A DNA stretch of 9,241 nt from an uncultured Lewinella sp. (GCA_938021455.1 CALIGP010000291.1:1-9241), one strand, 5' to 3'. Positions 1 to 6,469 are shown, counted from the stretch's first letter. Notes: generated from the sequence alone by a model not told the origin. Made by a program: numbers and translations.

Positions 1-449
1 AGCCATTCCATTCCAGAAAAGGCCCTCCCTATTGTTGCGATTTGTTGAAAGGGAGTTGCTTGTTCTTTAAGGTAAGGTAATTTGATGTCTGATGACTTTC
101 CGCCAAGCGAAAAGCCAGTAGGGTCAGGAGATTTTAGAAGCCCCATGGGCCAATTTAGGTTAGGTTGAAAATAAGGATGGCCTTGGAGGAAAGATGGGAT
201 TCGTTCTTTAATGTTTTCATCACCGACAGTACATTCATAAGCTGCTATCAGGCCATTTTTACCATAGTCGATCCGGGTATAATACTCTCCTTCATGAAAA
301 TTTTGGATATGTTCTTTTGTGAAAGCATGTAGATGGACAGAGTCAACGAATTCTACATTGGATTTGACGATGTTCAGATCAATGGCTTGAAGGTATTGAG
401 CATTAATTACGCGTGGATTTTTAAATAGTGATTTTAACTTTCCGAACAT
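1..449 (-). CDS. Unrecognised protein, C-terminus cut by window edge
   Basis: An open frame on the minus strand starts at ATG 449-447 and runs about 149 codons without a stop to the left edge, so only the N-terminal part is visible. It begins MFGKLKSLFKNPRVINAQYL. There is no signal peptide or membrane segment. The visible part is mixed polar and aromatic, with a stretch rich in Pro, Asn and Trp around residues 92-104 (HPYFQPNLNWPMG). I do not recognise the family. The gene is AT-richer than uvrC and is divergent from it, so the roughly 200 bases between them must serve both directions. The start is chosen because it is the first ATG of the open frame and sits behind an A-rich leader, as is common in Bacteroidota. 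That it is coding is likely from the long open frame and plausible protein composition; its function is unknown. Confidence 0.6.
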   Translation of the reverse strand, partial: MFGKLKSLFKNPRVINAQYLQAIDLNIVKSNVEFVDSVHLHAFTKEHIQNFHEGEYYTRIDYGKNGLIAAYECTVGDENIKERIPSFLQGHPYFQPNLNWPMGLLKSPDPTGFSLGGKSSDIKLPYLKEQATPFQQIATIGRAFSGMEW

Positions 450-656
450 GGTTTTCAGTTTTAGGTGCCCAAGTCGAAATATAAGAATAACTTTGGTGTA
501 CGGGTAAAGTCGCTCCCAAATCTTAGCCCAACTCAGACTTGGAGGCCCACGACCAATCACTCTGCTCCCTTTGATCAACATTGCACCTGCGGCCGCGCCA
601 CTAAAAAAGCCAGCACACTCCCCAAACGTTTTGTTGGCAAACGTGTTTCCATACCA

Positions 657-2480
657 ATGACTACCGCCGACTATAAGAAAATTGCCGACACCATCCCCAA
701 GCAACCCGGAGTATATCGCTTCATTACCGCTGACGATACGATCATTTACGTCGGTAAGGCAAAGGTGCTGCGCAACCGGGTGTCTAGTTATTTCGGCGAA
801 CGAAAAGGCCGGTTGAACCGTACCCGGGTGATGGTCAAAAACGCCGCACGAATCGAGTTCACCATCGTCGAAACGGAAGCCGATGCGCTGCTGCTGGAAA
901 ACGCGCTGATTAAAACCAATCAGCCACGCTATAATATCAACCTGAAGGACGATAAGAACTACAGCTATATCTGCATCAAAAAGGAGCGTTTCCCCCGTGT
1001 GTTCATCACCCGGCAGGTTCGCCGGGATGGAAGCTATTACTTCGGCCCCTTTACCAGCAAAGGCCGATTGAAGATTATCCTCGACCTCATCAAGCAGCTT
1101 TTTCCCCTACGGACCTGTAACCTGAATTTGAATCAGGCAGATATTGACGCCGGGAAATACAAGGTCTGCCTCGAATACCACATCAAAAACTGTGAAGGCC
1201 CCTGCGTTGGAGAAGAAGCCGTGGAGCATTACGACGAGAAGATCGCCCAGGTGAAAAACATCCTGAAGGGGAATTTTGCAGAAGTGAAGCGCCACTTTCA
1301 GGGTGAGATGGAGCGACTGGCCTCGGAGATGGAATTTGAGCGTGCGCAGCAAATCAAGGAGAAACTAACGGCCTTCCAGAACTACCAGAGCAAGTCGCAG
1401 ATCGTGTCCACCACCATCCGCGATGTGGATGTCTTTGGTCTTGCCATTGCGGAGAAAGAGGCCTTCCTTAATTATATGAAAATTGTCAACGGGGCCATCA
1501 TCCATACGCACACCCAGGAGATCACGATGAACCTGGACGACGATGCCGAAAGCCTGCTTACCTACGCCATCCCGGAACTGCGTGACCGCTTCAACAGCAT
1601 TGCCAGTGAGGTTATCCTCGATGAAGAGATCGCCCTGGCTGGCGTTGATGCAGAAATCATCGTCCCTAAAATCGGAGATAAGCGAAAGCTCCTTGACCTC
1701 AGCGTCAAGAACGCCAAATACATGCTGCTGCAGCGTAAGAAACAGCGCATGAATAATGCCAACCGGCAAACGCCCGCTGAACGCATTTTGCGGACGCTGC
1801 AGTCTGATCTCCAGATGGACGAATTACCGATGCACATCGAGTGTTTCGATAACTCGAACATCCAGGGAACTAACCCGGCAAGCGCCTGCGTCGTCTTCAA
1901 AAATGCGAAGCCCAGTAAGAAGGATTACCGCCATTATAACATTAAGACGGTCGTCGGGCCGGATGACTTCGCCAGTATGACCGAGGTTGTCTTCCGACGC
2001 TACCGGCGGCTGCGGGATGAGAATGAACCCCTGCCGCAGCTTGTCATTATTGACGGCGGTAAGGGCCAGCTTAGCCATGCGATGGAGAGCGTTGACCAGC
2101 TTGGTCTGCGCGGTAAGATGGTCGTGGTGGGCATCGCTAAACGCCTTGAAGAAATCTACTTCCCCGACGACGCCGTTCCCCTGCATATCAACAAGAAGTC
2201 AGAATCGTTGAAGCTCATTCAACAGTGTCGGGATGAAGCGCACCGCTTTAGTCTGCGTCATCACCGGAATAAGCGTAGCCTCGGGATGGTCGGTACCGAG
2301 CTGCATACTATTCCTGGTATCGGGGATAAGACGGTGCAAAAGTTGATGGCTCACTTCGGTAGCCCTAAAAAGGTAAAGAATGCCCTGGCCTCTGAAATCG
2401 CGGAGGTGACTAATCTGAGTACGGCGAAGAAGATTCAGGACTTTTACCGACAGAAGGAAAATCTGAAAGGGGAGGACTGA
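657..2480 (+). CDS. uvrC: UvrABC system protein C (excinuclease subunit)
   Basis: UvrC makes both incisions around a DNA lesion in nucleotide excision repair, acting in the cytoplasm with the UvrB-DNA complex. From ATG 657 the protein has 607 residues, the usual family length. The GIY-YIG nuclease is at about 16-95 (GVY at 18-20, YVGK at 31-34, Arg41, Glu81 in LLLEN, Asn93). Four cysteines at 154, 171, 179 and 183 match the conserved iron-sulfur cysteine set. The UVR (UvrB-binding) segment is at about 207-242. The RNase H-like nuclease carries Asp398 (CFDNSN), Asp466 (IIDGGKG) and His529 (EAHRFS), the expected DDH triad. A helix-hairpin-helix region follows at about 549-600. The frame is open back to an ATG at 465, but those 64 extra residues resemble no UvrC sequence and the family starts just before the GIY-YIG domain. 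Monocistronic as far as visible; no sign of damage. Confidence 0.97.
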   Translation: MTTADYKKIADTIPKQPGVYRFITADDTIIYVGKAKVLRNRVSSYFGERKGRLNRTRVMVKNAARIEFTIVETEADALLLENALIKTNQPRYNINLKDDKNYSYICIKKERFPRVFITRQVRRDGSYYFGPFTSKGRLKIILDLIKQLFPLRTCNLNLNQADIDAGKYKVCLEYHIKNCEGPCVGEEAVEHYDEKIAQVKNILKGNFAEVKRHFQGEMERLASEMEFERAQQIKEKLTAFQNYQSKSQIVSTTIRDVDVFGLAIAEKEAFLNYMKIVNGAIIHTHTQEITMNLDDDAESLLTYAIPELRDRFNSIASEVILDEEIALAGVDAEIIVPKIGDKRKLLDLSVKNAKYMLLQRKKQRMNNANRQTPAERILRTLQSDLQMDELPMHIECFDNSNIQGTNPASACVVFKNAKPSKKDYRHYNIKTVVGPDDFASMTEVVFRRYRRLRDENEPLPQLVIIDGGKGQLSHAMESVDQLGLRGKMVVVGIAKRLEEIYFPDDAVPLHINKKSESLKLIQQCRDEAHRFSLRHHRNKRSLGMVGTELHTIPGIGDKTVQKLMAHFGSPKKVKNALASEIAEVTNLSTAKKIQDFYRQKENLKGED

Positions 2481-2600
2481 GTCACCAATAGCCTTGTGGC
2501 TATGCACCAGTCCATGGCTTACTTTTCCGGAGGAGCGGGAGGAGAAAAGGAGCTGGAAGAGAGACTTCCCAATGGCCGATAACCTTGTCTTCCTACCTGA

Positions 2601-2671
2601 GTAGCACAGGGCTGAGTGATCGTAGCGAGCCGAAGTGCGCGTTCGGCAAGCTCAGTGCCCCCGAGCCGAAG
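2601..2671. repeat. Structured intergenic repeat-like element
   Basis: The segment can fold into a nested structure. The outer arms are GGGCTGAG (2609-2616) and CTCAGtgCCC (2651-2660), which pair with a two-base bulge. Inside, GCCGAA (2629-2634) pairs with TTCGGC (2642-2647). A second GAGCCGAAG copy (2663-2671; the first is at 2627-2635) could compete for the same TTCGGC, giving two alternative hairpins. Its first ten bases, GTAGCACAGG, recur exactly at 4073-4082 in the dnaK upstream spacer, also next to a hairpin. From memory, TTCGGCAAGCTCAG-like strings resemble dispersed intergenic palindromes seen in many bacterial genomes. It is probably a non-coding dispersed repeat. Confidence 0.45.
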
Positions 2672-2747
2672 GGATTTTTAGCTCTTGATTCGCACTAAAA
2701 GCCTACTCGAGTAACGGAGCTGTCAAGAAAGGTGCACCTTGTTGCCA

Positions 2748-2796
2748 CCCTGCAACTTGCACCCTGCAACCTGAACCCTGCACCCTGCACCCTGCC
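2748..2796. repeat. Degenerate heptanucleotide tandem repeat, 7 units
   Basis: Seven consecutive 7-base units in perfect register, consensus CCCTGCA. Exact or near-exact copies start at 2748, 2762, 2776, 2783 and 2790 (the last ends in C); the units at 2755 (ACTTGCA) and 2769 (ACCTGAA) are degenerate. It lies in a spacer and does not appear to be translated. It resembles the short tandemly repeated heptamers known from cyanobacterial intergenic DNA in style, though not in sequence. Confidence 0.8.
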
Positions 2797-2856
2797 CCAT
2801 TTCGTCCTCCAACCATCAATTCTCTAATTATACCAGCTTTCCTACGGATAGCCATT

Positions 2857-2864
2857 TATCTTTG
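2857..2864 (+). promoter_or_regulatory. Bacteroidota -7 promoter element (TAnnTTTG)
   Basis: TATCTTTG matches the TAnnTTTG element of the Bacteroidota primary sigma factor exactly. No clear TTTG -33 partner is seen at the usual distance. Transcription would start near 2870, about 17 bases before ATG 2888. The element overlaps the GTG at 2864, which therefore could not be the start codon of this transcript. Confidence 0.5.
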
Positions 2865-2887
2865 TGTCTCCAAAATATACTACCAGC

Positions 2888-3895
2888 ATGCTGCTCCGAA
2901 TTTCTGCTTTCGTTTTATTGACGATTTCTCTCCTTTCCTGTCGCGATGATTTCAGCCTGGAGGGGGATTATCAGGATATCCCGGTAGCTTATGGCTTTCT
3001 GAACGCGGACGATGACCGTCATTTCGTACGCGTGGAAAAAGCCTTCCTGGAGTCAGGTGGAAATGCAAACGCTAACGCGGCTATTGCCGACTCCATTTAC
3101 TACGGGGATAATGAAGCGACCGTCATTCTTCAGAACAAGGCTACACTGGAAGATATCGAGCTGGAGCGCGTTAACGCAGAACAATTTGGCTTAGACCGCG
3201 AGGAAGGCGTTTTCGCCGAAAGCCCCAACATTCTCTACACTTTCCTGGACAGTGAGTTACGGCTTAGCCCAGGTAACGAGGTGATGCTTTCCATCCAGCG
3301 CCCCGGCCAGGAAGACGCGGTTGCGGAGACGGTAATGCTTCGCGAAATTGAGATTAACCGACCTGCTGAAATGGTTCGGGTCGACGATTATCGCCGGCCA
3401 TTGGTGATGAGTTGGACTAAGGGAGATAACGCTAGGATTTATGATGTGCGGATCGTTTTTAATATCCGCGAGCTCTTTCCATCGGATGCTTCCCGCAACC
3501 GGGACCTTTCCCTGGAATGGGTATTGGCCAGCGCCTATGTGCCTACTGGAGACCAGGAAAGTGGAAATTTGGTCCGCTTTGAAGTTGATCCTGAAGGATT
3601 CTACTCCTTTTTAGGGGCGAACCTCGAACCTGATGATGACATCGTCCGTCGCTTCGTAGACTTCGACGTACGTGTTTCTGCCGCCGGGCAGGAAGTACTG
3701 GACCGTCGAAATCTGGAAAATGCCAACTCTGGCATCACCAGCTCGCAGAGCCTGCCACGCTATACTAACATTAGCGGTGGAATTGGTATCGTTACCAGCA
3801 GTACGACGACTCTCAAAACAGGTGTTGACTTCGACGGTAACAGTCGGGACAGTCTGCTCAATGGAAGCTACACCAGAGACCTTGGCTTTCTGTAG
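2888..3895 (+). CDS. DUF4249-like outer membrane lipoprotein
   Basis: A 335-residue predicted lipoprotein of unknown function. From ATG 2888 it starts with a compact signal: Arg4, a hydrophobic run at 5-16, and lipobox Leu-Leu-Ser-Cys with the lipidated cysteine at residue 18. The cysteine is followed by Arg-Asp-Asp, which resembles the basic-plus-two-acidic surface export signal described for Bacteroidota lipoproteins, so it may be displayed on the cell surface. The mature part is beta-rich, acidic and without further membrane segments. The early VAYGFLNADDDRHFVRVEKAF region resembles DUF4249-type Bacteroidota lipoproteins, but this assignment is from general resemblance only. The frame opens at GTG 2864; I prefer 2888 because the signal peptide then has normal proportions and a promoter element covers the GTG. 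It stands alone between two long spacers, with no SusC/TonB-receptor partner beside it. Confidence 0.8.
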   Translation: MLLRISAFVLLTISLLSCRDDFSLEGDYQDIPVAYGFLNADDDRHFVRVEKAFLESGGNANANAAIADSIYYGDNEATVILQNKATLEDIELERVNAEQFGLDREEGVFAESPNILYTFLDSELRLSPGNEVMLSIQRPGQEDAVAETVMLREIEINRPAEMVRVDDYRRPLVMSWTKGDNARIYDVRIVFNIRELFPSDASRNRDLSLEWVLASAYVPTGDQESGNLVRFEVDPEGFYSFLGANLEPDDDIVRRFVDFDVRVSAAGQEVLDRRNLENANSGITSSQSLPRYTNISGGIGIVTSSTTTLKTGVDFDGNSRDSLLNGSYTRDLGFL

Positions 3896-4072
3896 CCTAT
3901 ACTTAGTTGAGGTTATTCAGCAAAGCCCTTTAAGTATTCTGCCAAGTTAATTTGGGCGCGGACGCAGGTGCAAGGGAAGGCTTTCAAAGAGCAAAGGAAG
4001 TAAAAGGTAGGGCGTTCTGTATTGCTTGTAACCCTTTGCAACAGTTTCTGTTCTCCTAGCTCGCAGAGCTTC

Positions 4073-4100
4073 GTAGCACAGGCTGCGGCTTTAGCCGTAG
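4073..4100. repeat. GTAGCACAGG repeat copy plus hairpin
   Basis: The ten-base GTAGCACAGG (4073-4082) is identical to that at 2601-2610. It is followed by an 8-bp inverted repeat, CTGCGGCT (4083-4090) with AGCCGTAG (4093-4100), containing one G-T pair and a two-base centre. There is no T-run, so it is not an intrinsic terminator. It is probably the same kind of dispersed non-coding element as at 2601-2671. Confidence 0.4.
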
Positions 4101-4219
4101 TAAGGCCAGCCCAAAAAACGCCGTGCCCTTAGGCCTGCAAACCGAACATTCTAAGGTAAAGGGGGACGCTTGGCATAAATGCCTGGCTGGCGACACCGGT
4201 ATGAACGCCAATACTCCAA

Positions 4220-4295
4220 ACTGACATTTTGTCTTTTTTTCTTCGCCTGACTGACACCTCTTGTGCCACTTTCACGGGCAGACTGACCAAAAGAC
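4220..4295 (+). promoter_or_regulatory. Candidate upstream activator sites for dnaK (phased ACTGAC)
   Basis: ACTGAC occurs at 4220, 4250 and 4282, steps of 30 and 32 bases, close to three turns of B-DNA. Each copy has some dyad character. The first is GACA-ttt-TGTC (4223-4233). The second is TGACAC-5 bases-GTGCCA (4252-4268), with one mismatch. The third, ACTGACC followed by AAAAGAC, is a weaker match. They lie about 60-125 bases before the predicted sigma-54 start site near 4345, where enhancer-binding activators usually bind. Another ACTGACAC abuts the start codon (4375-4382). The role as binding sites is inferred from position and repetition only. Confidence 0.4.
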
Positions 4296-4318
4296 ACCCG
4301 CCCGCCCCACAATTCTTC

Positions 4319-4334
4319 TGGCATGCCAATTGCT
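4319..4334 (+). promoter_or_regulatory. Sigma-54 (RpoN) -24/-12 promoter of dnaK
   Basis: TGGCATGCCAATTGCT matches the sigma-54 consensus TGGCACGNNNNTTGCW at every fixed position but one (T for C at position six). The invariant GG (4320-4321) and GC (4332-4333) are exactly ten bases apart, as the holoenzyme requires. Transcription would start near 4345, giving an untranslated leader of about 38 bases before ATG 4383. No TAnnTTTG element is seen in this spacer near the gene. The match is clear; its use in the cell is inferred. Confidence 0.6.
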
Positions 4335-4382
4335 TATGTGAGTTGACAATTACAACTTACAACCATTAAAATATACTGACAC

Positions 4383-6296
4383 ATGAGTAAGATTATAGGT
4401 ATCGACCTCGGTACAACCAACTCTTGCGTGGCGGTGATGGAGGGCAATGAGCCCACCGTGATCTATAACGAAGAAGGACGTAACACAACGCCCTCGATCG
4501 TAGCATTTCTGGACGGCGGCGAGCGTAAAATCGGTGAGCCAGCCAAACGCCAGGCCATCACTAACCCAACGAGAACCGTAGCCTCCATTAAGCGATTTAT
4601 GGGGATGCGTTTTGACGAATCTAAAAACGACGTTGGCCGCGCTGCTTATAAAGTAGTGAAGGGAGACAACGGACTGGCTAAAGTCGATATCGACGGTCGC
4701 CAATACACGCCCCAGGAGATTTCTGCCATGGTTCTTCAGAAAATGAAGAAGACGGCTGAAGATTTCCTCGGTGCCGAAGTAACCGAAGCCGTCGTAACGG
4801 TTCCTGCTTACTTCAACGACTCTCAACGTCAGGCCACCAAAGAAGCTGGCGAAGTCGCTGGCCTCAAAGTGCGCCGGATTATCAACGAACCTACTGCAGC
4901 AGCCCTGGCCTATGGCCTGGACAAGCGTAGCAAGGACATGACCATCGCCGTATATGACCTCGGTGGCGGTACGTTCGATATTTCTATCCTTGACCTCGGC
5001 GACGGCGTCTTCGAAGTTAAGTCTACCAACGGTGACACTCACCTGGGAGGTGATGACTTTGACCGCGTACTGATTGACTTCCTAGCCGATGCCTTTAAGA
5101 AGCAGGAAAATATTGATCTGACCAAAGACCCAATGGCTCTCCAGCGGCTGAAGGAAGCTGCCGAGAAAGCTAAGATTGAACTTTCCAGCAGCCAGGAAAC
5201 GGAGGTTAACCTTCCCTACATCACTGCTGTTGACGGAGTGCCTAAGCACCTCGTAGTGAAGATCAGTCGTGCTAAGTTCGAGCAGCTAGCTGACGAACTC
5301 GTACAGCGTACACTCAAGCCTTGTGCGGAAGCTCTGAAGGACGCCGGATTGGACAAGGACGAAATCGACGAGGTAATTCTCGTAGGTGGTTCTACCCGTA
5401 TCCCGCGCATCCAGCAGGCCGTCGAAGAATTCTTCGGTAAGAAGCCTAACAAAGGCGTAAACCCCGATGAAGTAGTGGCCGTTGGTGCCGCCATTCAGGG
5501 TGGAGTTCTTTCTGGCGACGTACAGGATGTACTACTACTGGACGTTACGCCCCTCAGCCTCGGTATCGAGGTAATGGGCGGTATGATGGACAAGGTGATC
5601 GAAGCCAACACGACGATCCCCGCTAAGAAGTCTAAAGTATACTCTACGGCAACCGACAACCAGCCAAGCGTGGAAATCCACGTACTGCAGGGAGAGCGCT
5701 CCATGAGTAAGGACAACCGTCCCATCGGCCGCTTCGTCCTCGGTGACATTCCACCCGCACCACGCGGTATGCCTCAGATCGAAGTAACCTTTAACCTGAA
5801 CGCTGACGGCCTATTGGAAGTCTCCGCTAAGGACAAAGGCACCGGTAAGGAGCAAACGATCAAGATCGAGGCCGGTACTGGACTCAGTGCCGACGATATC
5901 GCCCGCATGAAAGCAGAGGCGGAAGCCAATGCTGATCAGGACGCTAAGTCCCGCGAGCGCGTCGAAAAAATCAACGGCGCTGACCAGCTGGTCTTCCAGA
6001 CCGAAAAGCAACTCAAGGAATTCGGCGAGAAACTGCCGGAAGACAAGAAGGCAGCCATCGAAGCTGGACTGACGGATCTGAAGGATGCGCACAAAGCCGA
6101 AGACATCGATAAGATCGATGCCGCTACCGAAGTACTGACGGCAGCGTGGAACGCTGCCAGCCAGGACATTTATCAGGCCCAACAGGGTGAGGGTGGCCCA
6201 GAAGCTACTGCCGACGCCGGAGGCGCCGACGCTTCTTCTAACGATTCCGCCGCTGATGTAGAGGACGTTGAATTCGAAGAAGTGGATGGGAAGTAG
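4383..6296 (+). CDS. dnaK: Chaperone protein DnaK (Hsp70)
   Basis: DnaK is the cytoplasmic ATP-dependent Hsp70 that binds unfolded segments and works with DnaJ and GrpE. At 637 residues it is normal length. The ATPase domain has the phosphate-1 loop (IDLGTTNS, 7-14), NEPTAAALAYG (168-178), phosphate-2 loop (DLGGGTFD, 192-199) and adenosine motif (VGGSTRIP, 334-341). The interdomain linker DVLLLDVTP is at 382-390, followed by the beta substrate-binding domain and the helical lid (about 500-600). The disordered tail ends in EFEEVDGK, typical of bacterial DnaK. The start is certain: MSKIIGIDLGTTNSCVAV is the family N-terminus. No Shine-Dalgarno is visible, but the leader is A/T-rich. dnaJ and grpE are not adjacent, and a strong terminator follows, so the gene appears monocistronic. 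Upstream sequence suggests sigma-54 control. Confidence 0.99.
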   Translation: MSKIIGIDLGTTNSCVAVMEGNEPTVIYNEEGRNTTPSIVAFLDGGERKIGEPAKRQAITNPTRTVASIKRFMGMRFDESKNDVGRAAYKVVKGDNGLAKVDIDGRQYTPQEISAMVLQKMKKTAEDFLGAEVTEAVVTVPAYFNDSQRQATKEAGEVAGLKVRRIINEPTAAALAYGLDKRSKDMTIAVYDLGGGTFDISILDLGDGVFEVKSTNGDTHLGGDDFDRVLIDFLADAFKKQENIDLTKDPMALQRLKEAAEKAKIELSSSQETEVNLPYITAVDGVPKHLVVKISRAKFEQLADELVQRTLKPCAEALKDAGLDKDEIDEVILVGGSTRIPRIQQAVEEFFGKKPNKGVNPDEVVAVGAAIQGGVLSGDVQDVLLLDVTPLSLGIEVMGGMMDKVIEANTTIPAKKSKVYSTATDNQPSVEIHVLQGERSMSKDNRPIGRFVLGDIPPAPRGMPQIEVTFNLNADGLLEVSAKDKGTGKEQTIKIEAGTGLSADDIARMKAEAEANADQDAKSRERVEKINGADQLVFQTEKQLKEFGEKLPEDKKAAIEAGLTDLKDAHKAEDIDKIDAATEVLTAAWNAASQDIYQAQQGEGGPEATADAGGADASSNDSAADVEDVEFEEVDGK

Positions 6297-6337
6297 TAGG
6301 TAGTGCTGTAGTCTGTAGTTTTGTAGACTGTAGACCC
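6293..6337. repeat. 15-base tandem repeat over the dnaK stop codon
   Basis: GTAG occurs six times at 6293, 6300, 6308, 6315, 6323 and 6330, spaced 7, 8, 7, 8, 7. This reads as three 15-base units of the form GTAG-3-GTAG-4. The first copy includes the TAG stop codon of dnaK (6294-6296). Parts also pair, for example AGTCT with AGACT inside the array, and AGTAGT (6292-6297) with ACTACT (6338-6343), so the mRNA end could fold. Confidence 0.65.
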
Positions 6338-6375
6338 ACTACTCATCCTCTGCCTTGCAGATAGAATGATAATAG

Positions 6376-6393
6376 ATACGCTCTAGAGCGTAT
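6376..6393. repeat. 18-bp perfect palindrome
   Basis: ATACGCTCTAGAGCGTAT is its own reverse complement over all 18 bases. As DNA it could bind a dimeric regulator. As RNA it could form a hairpin followed by TTT, acting as a weak first terminator ahead of the main one. It lies ten bases before the terminator stem. Confidence 0.7.
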
Positions 6394-6402
6394 TTTGACG
6401 GG

Positions 6403-6442
6403 AAGCCCGCTGATTCTTAAAGGAATTGGCGGGCTTTTTTTT
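6403..6442 (+). terminator. Intrinsic terminator of dnaK
   Basis: AAGCCCGC (6403-6410) pairs perfectly with GCGGGCTT (6429-6436). The stem continues inward as TGATTC with GAATTG, using two G-T pairs, to a six-base loop TTAAAG. That is a 14-bp stem followed by an eight-base T-run (6435-6442), a standard rho-independent terminator in the dnaK direction. Confidence 0.93.
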
Positions 6443-6469
6443 GTTAAAGAGTTGAATTAGATACATTTG
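6440..6469 (+). promoter_or_regulatory. Candidate Bacteroidota promoter for 157-residue protein
   Basis: TTTG (6440-6443), 18 bases, then TACATTTG (6462-6469) fits the TTTG / TAnnTTTG pattern of the Bacteroidota primary sigma factor. The -33 box is formed by the end of the dnaK terminator T-run. A second TAnnTTTG match, TATCTTTG, is at 6481-6488 but lacks a well-spaced -33 box. The leader would be about 130 bases. Confidence 0.45.

Larger units (their letters stand above)
2481..2887. other. Spacer uvrC to lipoprotein gene
   Basis: No convincing gene lies in these 407 bases. Directly after the uvrC stop is a 6-bp hairpin (ATAGCC, loop TTGT, GGCTAT; 2488-2503) without a following T-run, so it is at best a weak terminator or transcript-end structure. 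A strongly purine-rich stretch follows at about 2528-2562. Next come a folded repeat-like element (2601-2671), a heptamer tandem repeat (2748-2796), and a TAnnTTTG promoter element (2857-2864) for the next gene. These parts are listed separately where they can be supported. Confidence 0.7.
3896..4382. other. Spacer upstream of dnaK (regulatory region)
   Basis: No convincing gene in these 487 bases. The first 170 bases hold nothing I can name. Then come a GTAGCACAGG copy plus hairpin (4073-4100), a small inverted repeat GGCAT-AA-ATGCC (4172-4183), the ACTGAC repeat cluster (4220-4300) and a sigma-54-type promoter (4319-4334). A minus-strand frame of 66 codons (4329-4129) overlaps the promoter and looks like chance. 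Confidence 0.7.

Noticed and set aside
2488..2503. Hairpin after uvrC as an intrinsic terminator
   Set aside because: The 6-bp stem is followed by GCACCAG rather than a T-run, so it does not meet the usual criteria.
2705..2712. ACTCGAGT 8-bp palindrome
   Set aside because: Too short to stand out from chance and without neighbouring copies.
2748..2796. CRISPR-like array
   Set aside because: The units are seven bases in direct tandem without spacers, so it is a simple tandem repeat.
4172..4183. TGGCATAAATGCC as a second sigma-54 promoter
   Set aside because: The dinucleotide ten bases after its GG is TG rather than GC; only a small inverted repeat remains.
4129..4329. Minus-strand open frame of 66 codons upstream of dnaK
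   Set aside because: It overlaps the sigma-54-type promoter and ACTGAC cluster, resembles no protein family, and has no start context; probably chance.
4343..4372. TTGACA, 18 bases, TAAAAT resembling a sigma-70 promoter of dnaK
   Set aside because: Bacteroidota primary sigma factors use TTTG/TAnnTTTG, and this would leave only a few leader bases before ATG 4383. The A/T-rich stretch fits a Bacteroidota translation start region better, though it is not excluded.
4350..5042. Long minus-strand open frame of 230 codons across the start of dnaK
   Set aside because: It is antisense to the highly conserved dnaK ATPase domain, and such mirror frames are common in genes with this codon use.
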